The position numbers were made by a program, and so were the translations under genes. Below, piece after piece: positions 1 through 8,289 of a stretch of 30,553 nucleotides of DNA; within the stretch, counting starts at the first letter, position 1; each line of letters begins with the position of its first letter. The DNA comes from Peptococcaceae bacterium UBA4997. Its GTDB lineage: Bacteria > Bacillota > Dehalobacteriia > UBA4068 > UBA4997. The stretch is from contig DGYV01000051.1 of NCBI GenBank assembly GCA_002398485.1, positions 6,753 through 37,305 of the forward strand, given 5' to 3'. A model generated the notes under the pieces. The model was given only the letters and a program-made list of their open reading frames with translations. It did not search any database and was not told the DNA's origin.

Positions 1-38
1 TATTTTATATTATATTTTATATTGGGGAGGTGACTGAT

Positions 39-443
39 ATGTTTAAGGTATTGAAAATAGACCATATCGGTATTGCTGTAAAAAATTTAGAAAATGCAGC
101 AACTTTTTGGGAAGGTGTGCTTGGGTTAAAAATTACTGAGGTTGAAGAAGTAGCTTCTCAAAAAGTAAAAACAGCTTTCATTCCTTTAGGTGAAAGTGAA
201 GTAGAGCTTTTGTCTTCTACCGAACCTGATGGTCCGATTGCAAAATTCATCGAAAAGAAAGGCGAAGGTATACAACATATTGCTTTCCGTGTAGATAACA
301 TTGAAGCAGCATTGGCTACATTAAAAGAACAAGGTGTTCGCCTTATAGATGAAACTCCGCGTCCCGGTGCCGGCGGTGCAAAAATTGCTTTCCTACATCC
401 AAAGGCTACATTTGGTGTACTGGTAGAACTTTGCGAGCGCTAA
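39..443 (+). CDS. mce: methylmalonyl-CoA epimerase (VOC family)
   Basis: Interconverts (R)- and (S)-methylmalonyl-CoA in the cytoplasm, linking the mutase product to the decarboxylase encoded just downstream. The 134-residue protein is the usual family length and is two beta-alpha-beta-beta-beta VOC modules. It opens with [13 protein letters not shown], and H9, E56, H80 and E130 sit where the metal ligands of this family lie. A GTG at 30 is also open, but it falls inside the ribosome binding site (GGGGAGG at 24-30); the ATG at 39 is 8 bases beyond that site and is preferred. mmdA follows after 19 bases with its own strong site, so this is the first gene visible in the mmd operon; any promoter lies before the window. 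Other VOC enzymes look similar at this length, but the neighbours make the assignment firm. Confidence 0.93.
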   Translation: MFKVLKIDHIGIAVKNLENAATFWEGVLGLKITEVEEVASQKVKTAFIPLGESEVELLSSTEPDGPIAKFIEKKGEGIQHIAFRVDNIEAALATLKEQGVRLIDETPRPGAGGAKIAFLHPKATFGVLVELCER

Positions 444-462
444 TACTTTAGGAGGTAAAACG

Positions 463-2010
463 ATGTCTAGAGAAGAAAAGTTAGCCAACTTAGCCAAAAA
501 GCGGGAAGCCGTTCTTTTGGGTGGTGGCGAAAAGAGAATCCAAAAACAGCACAATCAAGGCAAATATACCGCTCGTGAAAGAATTGCTAAAATTCTGGAT
601 GAAGGTAGTTTTGTTGAATTGGATCAGTTTGTGGTCCATCGTGGTGTTGAATTCGGCATGATGGGTACTCAAGCTCCCGGTGAAGGTGTTGTAACCGGTT
701 ATGGTACAATTGACGGTCGTTTGGTATATGTATTTTCTCAGGATTTTACCGTATTGGGTGGTTCTCTTGGGGAAATGCATGCTGCTAAAATTTGCAAGGT
801 TATGGATTTAGCAGTTAAAGCAGGCGCTCCTATTATTGGTATTAACGATTCAGGTGGTGCTCGTATTCAAGAAGGCGTTGATGCATTAAACGGTTATGGT
901 GATATTTTCTACCGCAATACCTTGGCTTCGGGCGTTATTCCCCAGTTATCCGTTATTATGGGTCCTTGTGCAGGTGGAGCAGTTTATTCTCCTGCTTTAA
1001 CAGACTTCATCTTCATGGTAAATAATTGCCAAATGTTTATTACCGGTCCTCAGGTTATTAAATCTGTAACCGGTGAAGATGTTTCTGCCGAAGTTTTAGG
1101 TGGTGCCAGAACACATAATACTAAAAGCGGTAATGCCCACTTCTTTGCTAATGATGAAGATGAATGCATTGCTCAAATTAAGCGTTTGATCAGTTTCCTG
1201 CCTTCTAATAATTTAGAGAATGCTCCTGTTTATGAAAATACGGATCCTGTTGAACGCATGGATGAAGTTTTAAAAACAGTTGTACCTGATGATCCCAACA
1301 AACCTTATGATATTAAAGAAGTTATCACTGCTTTAGCCGACAATAATGACTTTTTTGAAGTACAAAGCATGTTTGCCGGCAATATGGTTACCGGTTTCAT
1401 TCGCCTAAATGGGCATTCAGTTGGTATTATTGCTAACCAACCTAAAATGCTGGCAGGCTGCTTGGATATGAATGCTTCCGATAAAGCAGGCAGATTCATC
1501 CGTTTCTGTGATGCCTTTAATATTCCTTTGTTAACTATTGTAGACACACCAGGATATTTACCCGGTGTTGCACAGGAACATGGCGGTATTATTCGTCATG
1601 GTGCAAAACTTCTTTATGCTTATTCCGAAGCTACTGTTCCTAAGCTTACACTTATAACCAGAAAAGCTTATGGCGGTGCTTATCTTGCTATGTGCGCTAA
1701 ATCCTTAGGTGCTGATGTTGCTATTGCTTGGCCTACTGCTCAAATTGCGGTTATGGGTGCTCAAGGTGCTGCTAATATAGTATTCCGTAAAGAAATAAAT
1801 GATGCAAAAGATCCCGCAGCTAAACGTCAGGAAAAAATTGCCGACTATGAAGACCGTTTTTCCAACCCATATTGCGCTGCTGCCCGCGGTTTTGTGGATA
1901 TGGTTATTGAACCCGAACAAAGCCGTTATTACTTGGTTAAATCTTTGGACAGCTTATTGGGTAAAAAAGAGTCCCGTCCCGGCAAAAAACACGGAAACGT
2001 GCCACTATAA
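463..2010 (+). CDS. mmdA: methylmalonyl-CoA decarboxylase, alpha (carboxyltransferase) subunit
   Basis: Carboxyltransferase that moves the carboxyl group of (S)-methylmalonyl-CoA onto the biotin of MmdC, giving propionyl-CoA. The protein has 515 residues, the normal length for MmdA and PccB-like carboxyltransferases, and has the two crotonase-like halves. Glycine-rich oxyanion segments are visible as DSGGARIQEG (129-138) and GPCAGGAVYSPA (167-178) in the N half, and as AYGGAYLAMCAKSLGAD in the C half. The start has AGGAGGT at 450-456. Glutaconyl-CoA decarboxylase alpha is longer (about 587 residues), and oxaloacetate decarboxylase alpha has a different fold and a C-terminal biotin domain. The adjacent epimerase also favours methylmalonyl-CoA as the substrate. 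It is a peripheral cytoplasmic subunit of the membrane complex. Confidence 0.95.
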   Translation: MSREEKLANLAKKREAVLLGGGEKRIQKQHNQGKYTARERIAKILDEGSFVELDQFVVHRGVEFGMMGTQAPGEGVVTGYGTIDGRLVYVFSQDFTVLGGSLGEMHAAKICKVMDLAVKAGAPIIGINDSGGARIQEGVDALNGYGDIFYRNTLASGVIPQLSVIMGPCAGGAVYSPALTDFIFMVNNCQMFITGPQVIKSVTGEDVSAEVLGGARTHNTKSGNAHFFANDEDECIAQIKRLISFLPSNNLENAPVYENTDPVERMDEVLKTVVPDDPNKPYDIKEVITALADNNDFFEVQSMFAGNMVTGFIRLNGHSVGIIANQPKMLAGCLDMNASDKAGRFIRFCDAFNIPLLTIVDTPGYLPGVAQEHGGIIRHGAKLLYAYSEATVPKLTLITRKAYGGAYLAMCAKSLGADVAIAWPTAQIAVMGAQGAANIVFRKEINDAKDPAAKRQEKIADYEDRFSNPYCAAARGFVDMVIEPEQSRYYLVKSLDSLLGKKESRPGKKHGNVPL

Positions 2011-2030
2011 GTAAAAGGAGGGACTTTATC

Positions 2031-2414
2031 ATGGCTGAAACAATGACAGTTGGTGTTGTTACCACATTAGTTGGTATGGGCGTTGTATTTGCAGTTTTGA
2101 TTATACTTTCTTTTACAACATGGATGCTTAATAAGATTGTTGAGCTTATTGACAAAAAACCCCAAAACTCAGCTCCTGCAACTGCTGAAAGGCCTATTGC
2201 TACTGTAGAAACAACCAATCAAAATACAGGTATAGATGCCAAGGTTATAGCTGCTATTGCTACTGCTATTGCAGCTGTTACCGGTACTCCGGTAGGAAAT
2301 TTGAAATTTACTGCTATTCAAAGAGTTGGCAGCACTCCATTACCTTGGGCTCAAGCATCTCATGCAGAGATTATGAATAATCGTCAGAGATTTACCGAAG
2401 GAGGAAATAGATAA
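2031..2414 (+). CDS. mmdD: methylmalonyl-CoA decarboxylase delta subunit (OadG/MmdD family)
   Basis: Small membrane subunit that holds the decarboxylase together by anchoring MmdA and MmdC to MmdB; this role is known from the family. The 127 residues contain one N-terminal membrane segment (about residues 8-32, VGVVTTLVGMGVVFAVLIIL), then a charged KIVELIDKK stretch. An Ala/Thr/Pro-containing linker and a C-terminal part ending in a basic, Trp-containing tail (LPWAQASHAEIMNNRQRF) follow. AAGGAGG lies 8-10 bases before the ATG. The stop overlaps the start of mmdC (TAATG), suggesting translational coupling. No separate mmdE gene lies between this gene and mmdC, unlike the Veillonella arrangement. 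Confidence 0.88.
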   Translation: MAETMTVGVVTTLVGMGVVFAVLIILSFTTWMLNKIVELIDKKPQNSAPATAERPIATVETTNQNTGIDAKVIAAIATAIAAVTGTPVGNLKFTAIQRVGSTPLPWAQASHAEIMNNRQRFTEGGNR

Positions 2415-2797
2415 TGCGTACATTTAATGTAACTGTTGATGGTCAAACCTATCAAGTAGCTGTTGAAGAAGTAGGTGGTGCTTCTGCACCCAAAGCTGCT
2501 CCTGTAGCTGTTTCTGCTCCCAAGGCAGCTCCTGCTCCTAAAGCTGCACCGGCACCTGCTGCTCCTAAGGCTAAAGCCACCGGTGGTGCTAATGAAGTTT
2601 TAAGTCCTTTGCCCGGTACTGTTTTGAAAATAAATGCTAAGGCAGGACAGGCTGTAAAGGCCGGTGAAGTTTTATTAGTTTTAGAAGCAATGAAAATGGA
2701 AAATGATATAGTTGCTCCTCAAGATGGTACAGTTGCTTCAGTTAATGTAGCTGTTGGTGCAGTTGTACAAAGCGGCGATTTATTGCTCTCCCTGTAA
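2414..2797 (+). CDS. mmdC: methylmalonyl-CoA decarboxylase biotin carrier (gamma) subunit
   Basis: Biotin carrier protein that shuttles the carboxyl group from MmdA to the Na+ pump MmdB. The 127 residues are an N-terminal segment that starts like other carriers of this class (MRTFNVTVDGQTYQV), a flexible Ala/Pro/Lys linker at about 24-56 with repeated APKAAP units, and a lipoyl/biotinyl domain at about 60-127. The biotinylation motif EAMKMEN is at 91-97, with K94 as the acceptor. The start codon overlaps the mmdD stop by one base. The low-complexity linker is normal for the family, and the simple DNA repeats at about 2488-2575 simply encode it. Confidence 0.95.
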   Translation: MRTFNVTVDGQTYQVAVEEVGGASAPKAAPVAVSAPKAAPAPKAAPAPAAPKAKATGGANEVLSPLPGTVLKINAKAGQAVKAGEVLLVLEAMKMENDIVAPQDGTVASVNVAVGAVVQSGDLLLSL

Positions 2798-2841
2798 GAT
2801 ATTGTTTTTATATTTAAAAAAATTTTAGGGAGGGAAAGATT

Positions 2842-4071
2842 GTGGAAATTTTAAGTTTGGCTATAATGGACTTTCTTAAAGGCACATCCTTCGCCCATTT
2901 TGATTGGCGTTCAGTAGTAATGCTTTTTGTTGCCTGTGTATTTCTCTATTTAGCCATTAAAAAAGGTTTTGAGCCTTTACTTTTAGTACCTATTGCTTTT
3001 GGTATGTTACTTACTAATATCCCAATGGGCAATATAATGCTGGAACCTACCTATACTGTAGGACCTGATGGTTTACCGGTTTTACAAGAAGTAGGCGGTT
3101 TGCTGTATTATATTTATCAAGGCGACCATTTAGGAATTTTCCCACCGCTTATCTTTTTAGGAATTGGTGCAATGACAGACTTTGGTCCTTTGATTGCTAA
3201 TCCTAAAAGCTTGCTTTTGGGTGCTGCTGCTCAGTTTGGTGTATTTTTAACCTTCTGGGGTGCATTGCTGTTAAATGAATTTGTACCCGGTGTTAATTTT
3301 ACATTTGGTCAAGCTGCATCAATTGGTATCATCGGGGGTGCTGATGGCCCAACAGCCATTTATTTATCTACAAAAATGGCTCCTGAATTATTAGGCCCAA
3401 TTGCTGTTGCTGCCTATTCTTATATGGCAATGGTGCCGTTGATTATTCCTCCTGTAGCCAAATTATTGACTACTAAAAAGGAACGTCAGGTTGTAATGAC
3501 CCAGCTTAAACCAGTTAAAAAGCTTACCAAAATTTTATTTCCTATTGTGAACACCCTTATTGTTTCTTTTATAGTTCCTGCTGCAACGCCTTTAATTGGT
3601 ATGTTGATGCTTGGGAACTTGTTTAAGGAATGTGGTGTGGTAGAACGTTTATCAGAGACCGCCCAAAATGCTCTCATCAACATTGTTACTATTTTCCTTG
3701 GTGTATCTGTTGGTGCAACTGCAAGTGGTACAGCCTTTATTAATGCTCAAACCATGTCTATTTTTGCTTTAGGCATATTTGCTTTTGCTGCTGCTACCGC
3801 AGGTGGCGTATTAGTTGCTAAGTTGATGAATCTTTTCTTAAAAGAAAAAATCAATCCGCTTATTGGTGCTGCAGGTGTATCTGCTGTGCCTATGGCTGCA
3901 CGTGTAGTACAGAAAATGGGCCAGGAAGCTAACCCCAGAAACTTCTTGTTAATGCATGCTATGGGGCCTAATGTTGCGGGTGTTATCGGTACTGCTGTTG
4001 CTGCCGGTGTAATGCTTACTTTAGGCGGTGTATTTGCAGGATTAGGGATTGGTTTTGGACCCGGGATATAA
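2842..4071 (+). CDS. mmdB: Na+-translocating methylmalonyl-CoA decarboxylase beta subunit
   Basis: Integral membrane Na+ pump. It decarboxylates carboxybiotin on MmdC and uses the energy to export Na+. The 409 residues are strongly hydrophobic. Conserved family segments include [12 protein letters not shown] at 165-176, whose D168 corresponds to the essential Asp of OadB (D203 in Klebsiella). [18 protein letters not shown] and an [18 protein letters not shown] segment near the C end are also present. The start is GTG at 2842, preceded by AGGGAGGGAAAG. The gene closes the operon and is followed 15 bases later by a strong terminator. The OadB, GcdB and MmdB proteins are interchangeable in sequence, so the substrate comes from the operon context. 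Confidence 0.93.
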   Translation: MEILSLAIMDFLKGTSFAHFDWRSVVMLFVACVFLYLAIKKGFEPLLLVPIAFGMLLTNIPMGNIMLEPTYTVGPDGLPVLQEVGGLLYYIYQGDHLGIFPPLIFLGIGAMTDFGPLIANPKSLLLGAAAQFGVFLTFWGALLLNEFVPGVNFTFGQAASIGIIGGADGPTAIYLSTKMAPELLGPIAVAAYSYMAMVPLIIPPVAKLLTTKKERQVVMTQLKPVKKLTKILFPIVNTLIVSFIVPAATPLIGMLMLGNLFKECGVVERLSETAQNALINIVTIFLGVSVGATASGTAFINAQTMSIFALGIFAFAAATAGGVLVAKLMNLFLKEKINPLIGAAGVSAVPMAARVVQKMGQEANPRNFLLMHAMGPNVAGVIGTAVAAGVMLTLGGVFAGLGIGFGPGI

Positions 4072-4086
4072 ACTTTGTAAGCATAA

Positions 4087-4116
4087 AAAGTGCTATCTAA
4101 GGATAGCACTTTTTTA
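4087..4116 (+). terminator. rho-independent terminator of the mmd operon
   Basis: An 11-bp perfect stem (4087-4097 with 4102-4112), a 4-base loop (TAAG) and a run of T after it. It follows the mmdB stop by 15 bases and precedes the ribosome binding site of dinG. Confidence 0.9.
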
Positions 4117-4173
4117 TTTTAAAGCAGGGAAACGTATGTTCGGTATCGAATTGGTAAGCAAATATAATAAGCT

Positions 4174-4189
4174 GGAGGGGAACTTTTTG
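4174..4189 (+). promoter_or_regulatory. ribosome binding site and TTG start of dinG
   Basis: GGAGGGG at 4174-4180, then 6 bases to TTG at 4187-4189. It is the only strong site near the 5' end of dinG and decides the start against the ATG at 4136. Confidence 0.7.
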
Positions 4190-6958
4190 GAATACATTGT
4201 TGTAGACCTTGAAACTACAGGACTGGATGGCAATGTTGATAAAATTACGGAAATTGGTGCTGTTAAAATAAAGCATGGCATTATTGTTGAAACTTTTCAT
4301 TCTTTGGTTAAGCCAAACTGTATAATACCGCCCCAAATTACGAAATTAACAGGCATAAATAATGAAATGGTAGCTGATGCACCTGATTTCAAAACAATTT
4401 TAAATAGCTTCAATGATTTTTGTACTGAAGCAAATTATTTTATAGCCCATAATGCTATTTTTGAAAAAAATTTTTTAAATAAATCTTTACCTGAAAAAAA
4501 ATGGCTAGATAGCATTGAAATTGCCAAAATCGTTCATCCTTTACAAAAGTCTTATAGTTTATCCTCATTACTGGAGTTTTATAAAATTGAACATAAGGAT
4601 GCTCACAGGGCTTTGGGAGATGCCAAAGCTACCGCGGAGTTATTTTTACTTCTGCTTGATGATTTATATAAATTACCGTTACCCTTATGGCAAAATTTTT
4701 CTTTATTGAGCCAAGGTTTAAATACACCTTTGGCACAATTTATTCAGACAGAAAGTAGGAATATTTTACGAAAACTAAATTTTGATGAAACCAAAAACTT
4801 TATCAATATCCATAATATATTTGGTGAACAAGCTAAAAAGGAAGAGCCTAAAGAGGAAGCCAACCTTGATTGGCAATTGCCTTATGAAACCATAGATAAT
4901 TTTTTTGCTGAATTTACACAAAATAGTAAAGGCTTGCAGCTTCGTCCGCAGCAGCTTGAGATGTCTAAGAAGGTTGCTCAAGCCTTTAATGATAAGCAAT
5001 GCTTACTTGCGGAAGGAGGGACGGGAACAGGTAAATCACTGGCTTATTTATTGCCTGCCGTACTTTATGCCAAGGGTAGTAAAGCACCAGTTGCCATAAG
5101 CACTCATACCATAAATTTACAAGAACAGCTCTGGCAAAAAGATATACCCATGCTTAAACAGCTGTTAAAAACCGACTTTAAAACTGTTTTGGTCAAAGGC
5201 AGGAGTAATTATGTTTGCTTAAGAAAATGGCGTGAATTACCCGGAAACTTTCCCAGTTTTAGGCTTTCTTTCTTTTTAAGAGTAGCTTCATGGCTGCAAA
5301 AAACCAAAACGGGTGATTACAATGAAATGAGCCTTTCAAATTATGATTATGAAAACTGGCAGTTTTTGGCTGCAAATAGTGAAAGCTGTAATATAAGCAA
5401 TTGTCGTTATAAAAATTTATGTTATGTGAATAGAATACGTAAAGAAGCCGAAAAAGCAGATATTTTGGTGCTTAATCATTCTTTGCTGTTAGCCAGTTCC
5501 TTTATGAAAGAGTGGAGTATAACCAATATTTTACCTTCCCTACCATACTTAATCATAGATGAAGCTCATCATTTGAATTCTGTTGCTGAAGAACAGCTCA
5601 CAGCTTCTTTTTCATTAAAAAGTTTAGATAGAGCCTTGGCTCATCTTTGGCGACATGATAGGCTTTCTACTACCTTAAAACAATTGCGAAAACTAACTGG
5701 GCTTAAGGGGGAAAGCCAGCTTCTGACTTTGACGGAAACCATGGTTACTACTGTGGATGAGCTTAAAATATCCGCTAAAGAAAGTTTTGCCTTATGCAGA
5801 AAATTTTTACAGGCAAATGCTGCTTGCGCGCTTACTTTACAGTTAAGAATAACTAACCAGCGTGCTTCAGAAACCTGGGAACCTTTAGAAAACAGTTTAA
5901 GCAATACCATCTTTGTTTTGCAAAAACTAATTAAAGAATTGCGTGAAATCTGCAAAAGGCTTGCTGATACAGATGATCCCTATTTTAGTATTGATTTAGT
6001 GGCAGATTTCAATATGACACTCAATGCCTTGGAGACAGAAAACAAAAATGCGCAAACCATTATTGATGATAAGGATAATACCGTTATTTGGCTTGAAATG
6101 AGGAATTGTGATGATTTTCCACTGTGGTATATAGCTCCTGTAGATGTAAGGGAAGCTTTAGCCGAATTTTTGTATGAGGATAAACAAGGTATAGTTATGA
6201 CTTCTGCTACTTTGACCAGTCAGGGCAGTTTCGATTATTTTAAAAGCTTGGTAGGTTTGGATATTTCACCCTTGCCTGTTTACGGTTTACAACTTGTTTC
6301 AACATTTGATTATGAAAGCCAAGTCAAATTTTTTGTTTGCGAAGATGTACCTGATTTTCAAACAGTCCCAGAAATAGAAGCTGTGGATCATATAGTTAAA
6401 GCACTTGTGCCGCTTCTGAAAGCAGCAGGCGGTAGAACCTTAGTGTTGTTTACCTCCCACAATCAATTGAAAGCCTCATATAAAGCCCTTACAAAGGAAT
6501 TAGATGCGGGAGAGATAAATATATTAGCTCACGGTATTTCAGGCAGTAGAGACTACCTTTTGAGCCAGCTAAGAAAAAACTCCAATACTTGTATTTTAGG
6601 AGCCTATAGTTTTTGGGAAGGCATAGATGTTATAGGCGATGCCTTGTCTTTGGTTATATTGGTACGCTTGCCTTTTGCACCACCCAATACACCAACCATG
6701 GAAGCTCGTACAGAAAGATTGCTTGCTCAGGGTAAAAACCCTTTTAGGGCTTTGAATTTACCGCAGGCTATTATTCGTTTTAAGCAGGGTTTCGGCAGGC
6801 TTATCCGTTCCGAAAATGACCGCGGTATCTTTTGTGTTTTGGATAAGCGTATCTATGAAAAGCGTTATGGTAAAAGCTTTATCAAATCCCTGCCTGTTAT
6901 GGAAATAAAAAGAGGCTCCGCTGAGAAGATTGCCTGTTTTATTAAAGAATGGCTGTAA
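4187..6958 (+). CDS. dinG: DinG-family helicase with N-terminal 3'-5' exonuclease domain
   Basis: Superfamily 2, XPD-like iron-sulfur helicase fused to a DEDD exonuclease, as in Bacillus DinG (about 930 residues). The role, by family, is DNA repair and removal of unusual nucleic acid structures. With the TTG start at 4187 it has 923 residues. Exonuclease motifs are DLETTG at 7-12, HNAIFEKN at about 88-95 and HRALGDAKAT at 140-149. Helicase Walker A GGTGTGKS is at 277-284 and DEAH at 458-461. Four cysteines (344, 401, 406, 412) between them match the 4Fe-4S ligands. Motif VI QGFGRLIRSENDRG lies near the C end. TTG is preferred because GGAGGGG (4174-4180) is correctly spaced and the exonuclease begins immediately. 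An ATG at 4136 is possible but has a poor site, and the open frame before it runs back through the mmd terminator. Confidence 0.88.
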   Translation: MEYIVVDLETTGLDGNVDKITEIGAVKIKHGIIVETFHSLVKPNCIIPPQITKLTGINNEMVADAPDFKTILNSFNDFCTEANYFIAHNAIFEKNFLNKSLPEKKWLDSIEIAKIVHPLQKSYSLSSLLEFYKIEHKDAHRALGDAKATAELFLLLLDDLYKLPLPLWQNFSLLSQGLNTPLAQFIQTESRNILRKLNFDETKNFINIHNIFGEQAKKEEPKEEANLDWQLPYETIDNFFAEFTQNSKGLQLRPQQLEMSKKVAQAFNDKQCLLAEGGTGTGKSLAYLLPAVLYAKGSKAPVAISTHTINLQEQLWQKDIPMLKQLLKTDFKTVLVKGRSNYVCLRKWRELPGNFPSFRLSFFLRVASWLQKTKTGDYNEMSLSNYDYENWQFLAANSESCNISNCRYKNLCYVNRIRKEAEKADILVLNHSLLLASSFMKEWSITNILPSLPYLIIDEAHHLNSVAEEQLTASFSLKSLDRALAHLWRHDRLSTTLKQLRKLTGLKGESQLLTLTETMVTTVDELKISAKESFALCRKFLQANAACALTLQLRITNQRASETWEPLENSLSNTIFVLQKLIKELREICKRLADTDDPYFSIDLVADFNMTLNALETENKNAQTIIDDKDNTVIWLEMRNCDDFPLWYIAPVDVREALAEFLYEDKQGIVMTSATLTSQGSFDYFKSLVGLDISPLPVYGLQLVSTFDYESQVKFFVCEDVPDFQTVPEIEAVDHIVKALVPLLKAAGGRTLVLFTSHNQLKASYKALTKELDAGEINILAHGISGSRDYLLSQLRKNSNTCILGAYSFWEGIDVIGDALSLVILVRLPFAPPNTPTMEARTERLLAQGKNPFRALNLPQAIIRFKQGFGRLIRSENDRGIFCVLDKRIYEKRYGKSFIKSLPVMEIKRGSAEKIACFIKEWL

Positions 6959-7039
6959 AATCAAAATAATGTAACCATTTTATGTTTATATTCATACTAT
7001 AAACAAAGAAATCTTTTATTAAAAAGGGAGTGGAGCAGC

Positions 7040-7108
7040 TTGAAAGTTTACTATATAAAATTGCCTCAGCCCATAAGAAAATTATTAAAAAAAACATTTA
7101 AACAATAA
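7040..7108 (+). CDS. SpoVM-like 22-residue amphipathic peptide (putative)
   Basis: A 22-codon frame beginning MKVYYIKLPQPIRK and ending in a Lys-rich tail (KKTFKQ). Its start TTG at 7040 is preceded by GGGAG (7026-7030). As I recall it, Bacillus SpoVM (26 residues) begins MKFYTIKLPKF: positions 1, 2, 4, 6, 7, 8 and 9 are identical here, including Pro9, which matters for SpoVM curvature sensing. The rest differs: the GG of SpoVM (about 13-14) is replaced by basic residues, and the peptide is 4 residues shorter. The gene stands alone, with a 5' leader in an AT-rich gap and a terminator right after the stop. SpoVM is a mother-cell peptide that helps recruit the coat ATPase SpoIVA to the forespore. 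Whether this copy works in sporulation is unknown; it could be a degenerate or repurposed descendant. Confidence 0.6.
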   Translation: MKVYYIKLPQPIRKLLKKTFKQ

Positions 7109-7138
7109 AAAATGGCGGTGATACCGCCATTTTTTTAT
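7108..7138. terminator. bidirectional rho-independent terminator
   Basis: A 12-bp perfect stem (7108-7119 with 7123-7134), three-base loop, core GGCGGT/ACCGCC, with A runs on the left and T runs on the right. It directly follows the stop of the SpoVM-like gene (+ strand) and overlaps the stop of the opposing membrane protein gene (- strand), so it can serve both. Confidence 0.88.
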
Positions 7139-7557
7139 TTTACACCAATAATACCCCCTATACCGCCTGCCAAAAGGGCAGTTGCTGTTTTAATTAAAAA
7201 CGGTACAGTATTGAAAGAACTGTTGGAAAGGGAAAAAACCATGATAACTATTGCAAATAAAGCACCTAAAATCAAACCGTTATATAAACCTTTGGCACCG
7301 TTTTTTCTACCGCAGATAAAACCACTTACCAAAAGAGCAAGTGCAGTAACAGCAATTTCCCAAATTCCTAAATGATCATCTAGTATAGTACTGTTTACTG
7401 AAATAATTGCTAAAATAAAAGTTAAGATCATAACAAGAATAATGGATAAAATAAGGCAAAGTGCTAAGTTTTTTATGCTTATATTATGGTTTGTATTTTT
7501 AACTTCTTTAACCTTAAAAGGTTTTTTATGTATTTTTTTGCCTGTTTTGGACATCAT
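7135..7557 (-). CDS. TIGR04086-type small membrane protein (YrzE-like)
   Basis: A 140-residue protein of unknown function. A basic N end of about 27 residues (many Lys) is followed by four hydrophobic segments, roughly 29-54, 64-82, 89-108 and 119-138. A short polar loop FICGRKNGAKGLYNG between segments 2 and 3 and a Gly-rich end AGGIGGIIGVK are typical of the TIGR04086/YrzE membrane family found across Firmicutes. Two adjacent ATG codons (7557 and 7554) follow AAGGAGG at good spacing; the first is used here. In other Firmicutes members of this family often lie near yajC and tgt, whereas here the gene stands alone opposite folE. The family assignment is by pattern, without a search. Confidence 0.65.
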   Translation of the reverse strand: MMSKTGKKIHKKPFKVKEVKNTNHNISIKNLALCLILSIILVMILTFILAIISVNSTILDDHLGIWEIAVTALALLVSGFICGRKNGAKGLYNGLILGALFAIVIMVFSLSNSSFNTVPFLIKTATALLAGGIGGIIGVK

Positions 7558-7624
7558 CCAAGGCCTCCTTCATTTTTCTTTTTGTACAATCTATGTCAAT
7601 ATGATAGCTTTATGCCTAAATTCC

Positions 7625-7653
7625 TTGACTTGTTTTTCATAAAGGAATAAAAT
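7625..7653 (+). promoter_or_regulatory. sigma-A promoter of folE-lepB-surE
   Basis: A -35 box TTGACT (7625-7630), 17-base spacer and -10 box TAAAAT (7648-7653). Expected transcription start is near 7660, giving a short leader that carries TTGGGAGG just before the GTG start of folE. Confidence 0.75.
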
Positions 7654-7684
7654 TAAATTATTCTGGTGTTGGGAGGTTTAATAA

Positions 7685-8245
7685 GTGGATAAAGAAAGAA
7701 TTGCTGCGGCAGTAAAAGAGTTATTGATAGCTATTGGTGAGGATCCTGAAAGGGAGGGGTTACAGCAAACCCCCGAAAGGATTTCCCGTATGTATGAGGA
7801 AATTTTGGCAGGACAAAATATTGATCCAAAGAATTTTTTACAAAAACAATTTACGGAAGACAGACACAGTGAAATGGTAATAGTAAAGGATATACCGCTT
7901 TATTCTATGTGTGAGCATCATATGCTGCCCTTTTATGGCAAAGCCCATGTTGCCTATATACCCAAAAATGGTGTTATTACGGGGCTTTCCAAGCTTGCCC
8001 GTACTGTTGAAGGCTATGCCCAACGTTTACAGTTACAGGAACGTTTAACCTCACAAATAGCAGATGCTATTATGGAAGTATTGAACCCTATGGGTGTTTT
8101 GGTAGTTATTGAAGCTGAGCATATGTGTATGACTATGCGTGGTGTGCAAAAACCGGGCTGTATGACTGTTACTTCAGCTGTACGTGGTTCTTTCCAAAAC
8201 AATACCAAAACTCGTGCTGAAGCAATGAGCTTGATTAATAAGTAA
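7685..8245 (+). CDS. folE: GTP cyclohydrolase I
   Basis: Converts GTP to 7,8-dihydroneopterin triphosphate, the first step of tetrahydrofolate synthesis; the same product can also feed queuosine precursor synthesis. The 186 residues match the short type I enzyme. The zinc site is visible as [10 protein letters not shown] (C76, H79) and C148 in [11 protein letters not shown], matching E. coli C110, H113 and C181. The start is GTG at 7685, about 6 bases after GGGAGG. It is the first gene behind the promoter at 7625-7653, and lepB and surE follow in the same direction with short gaps. No other folate genes are next to it, so the grouping with lepB and surE looks like simple co-transcription rather than a pathway. 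Confidence 0.96.
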   Translation: MDKERIAAAVKELLIAIGEDPEREGLQQTPERISRMYEEILAGQNIDPKNFLQKQFTEDRHSEMVIVKDIPLYSMCEHHMLPFYGKAHVAYIPKNGVITGLSKLARTVEGYAQRLQLQERLTSQIADAIMEVLNPMGVLVVIEAEHMCMTMRGVQKPGCMTVTSAVRGSFQNNTKTRAEAMSLINK

Positions 8246-8289
8246 ACAAGCAGGCATAAAAAACAATCAAATAACAGGGAGCGTTGAAT

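Noticed and set aside
1799..2014. 71-residue + strand frame overlapping the end of mmdA
   Set aside because: Out-of-frame shadow of mmdA with no ribosome site or recognisable domain.
2488..2575. Short DNA repeats as a possible repeat element
   Set aside because: They encode the Ala/Pro/Lys linker of the biotin carrier, a normal feature of this protein.
4049..4186. Longer N end for the DinG-like helicase
   Set aside because: The extension would begin inside mmdB, read through a strong terminator, and has no family match. The TTG at 4187 has the good ribosome site.
7112..7375. 87-residue + strand frame opposite the TIGR04086-type gene
   Set aside because: It starts inside the terminator, has no ribosome site, and its Pro/Ala/Lys-rich product is a typical antisense shadow of a hydrophobic gene.
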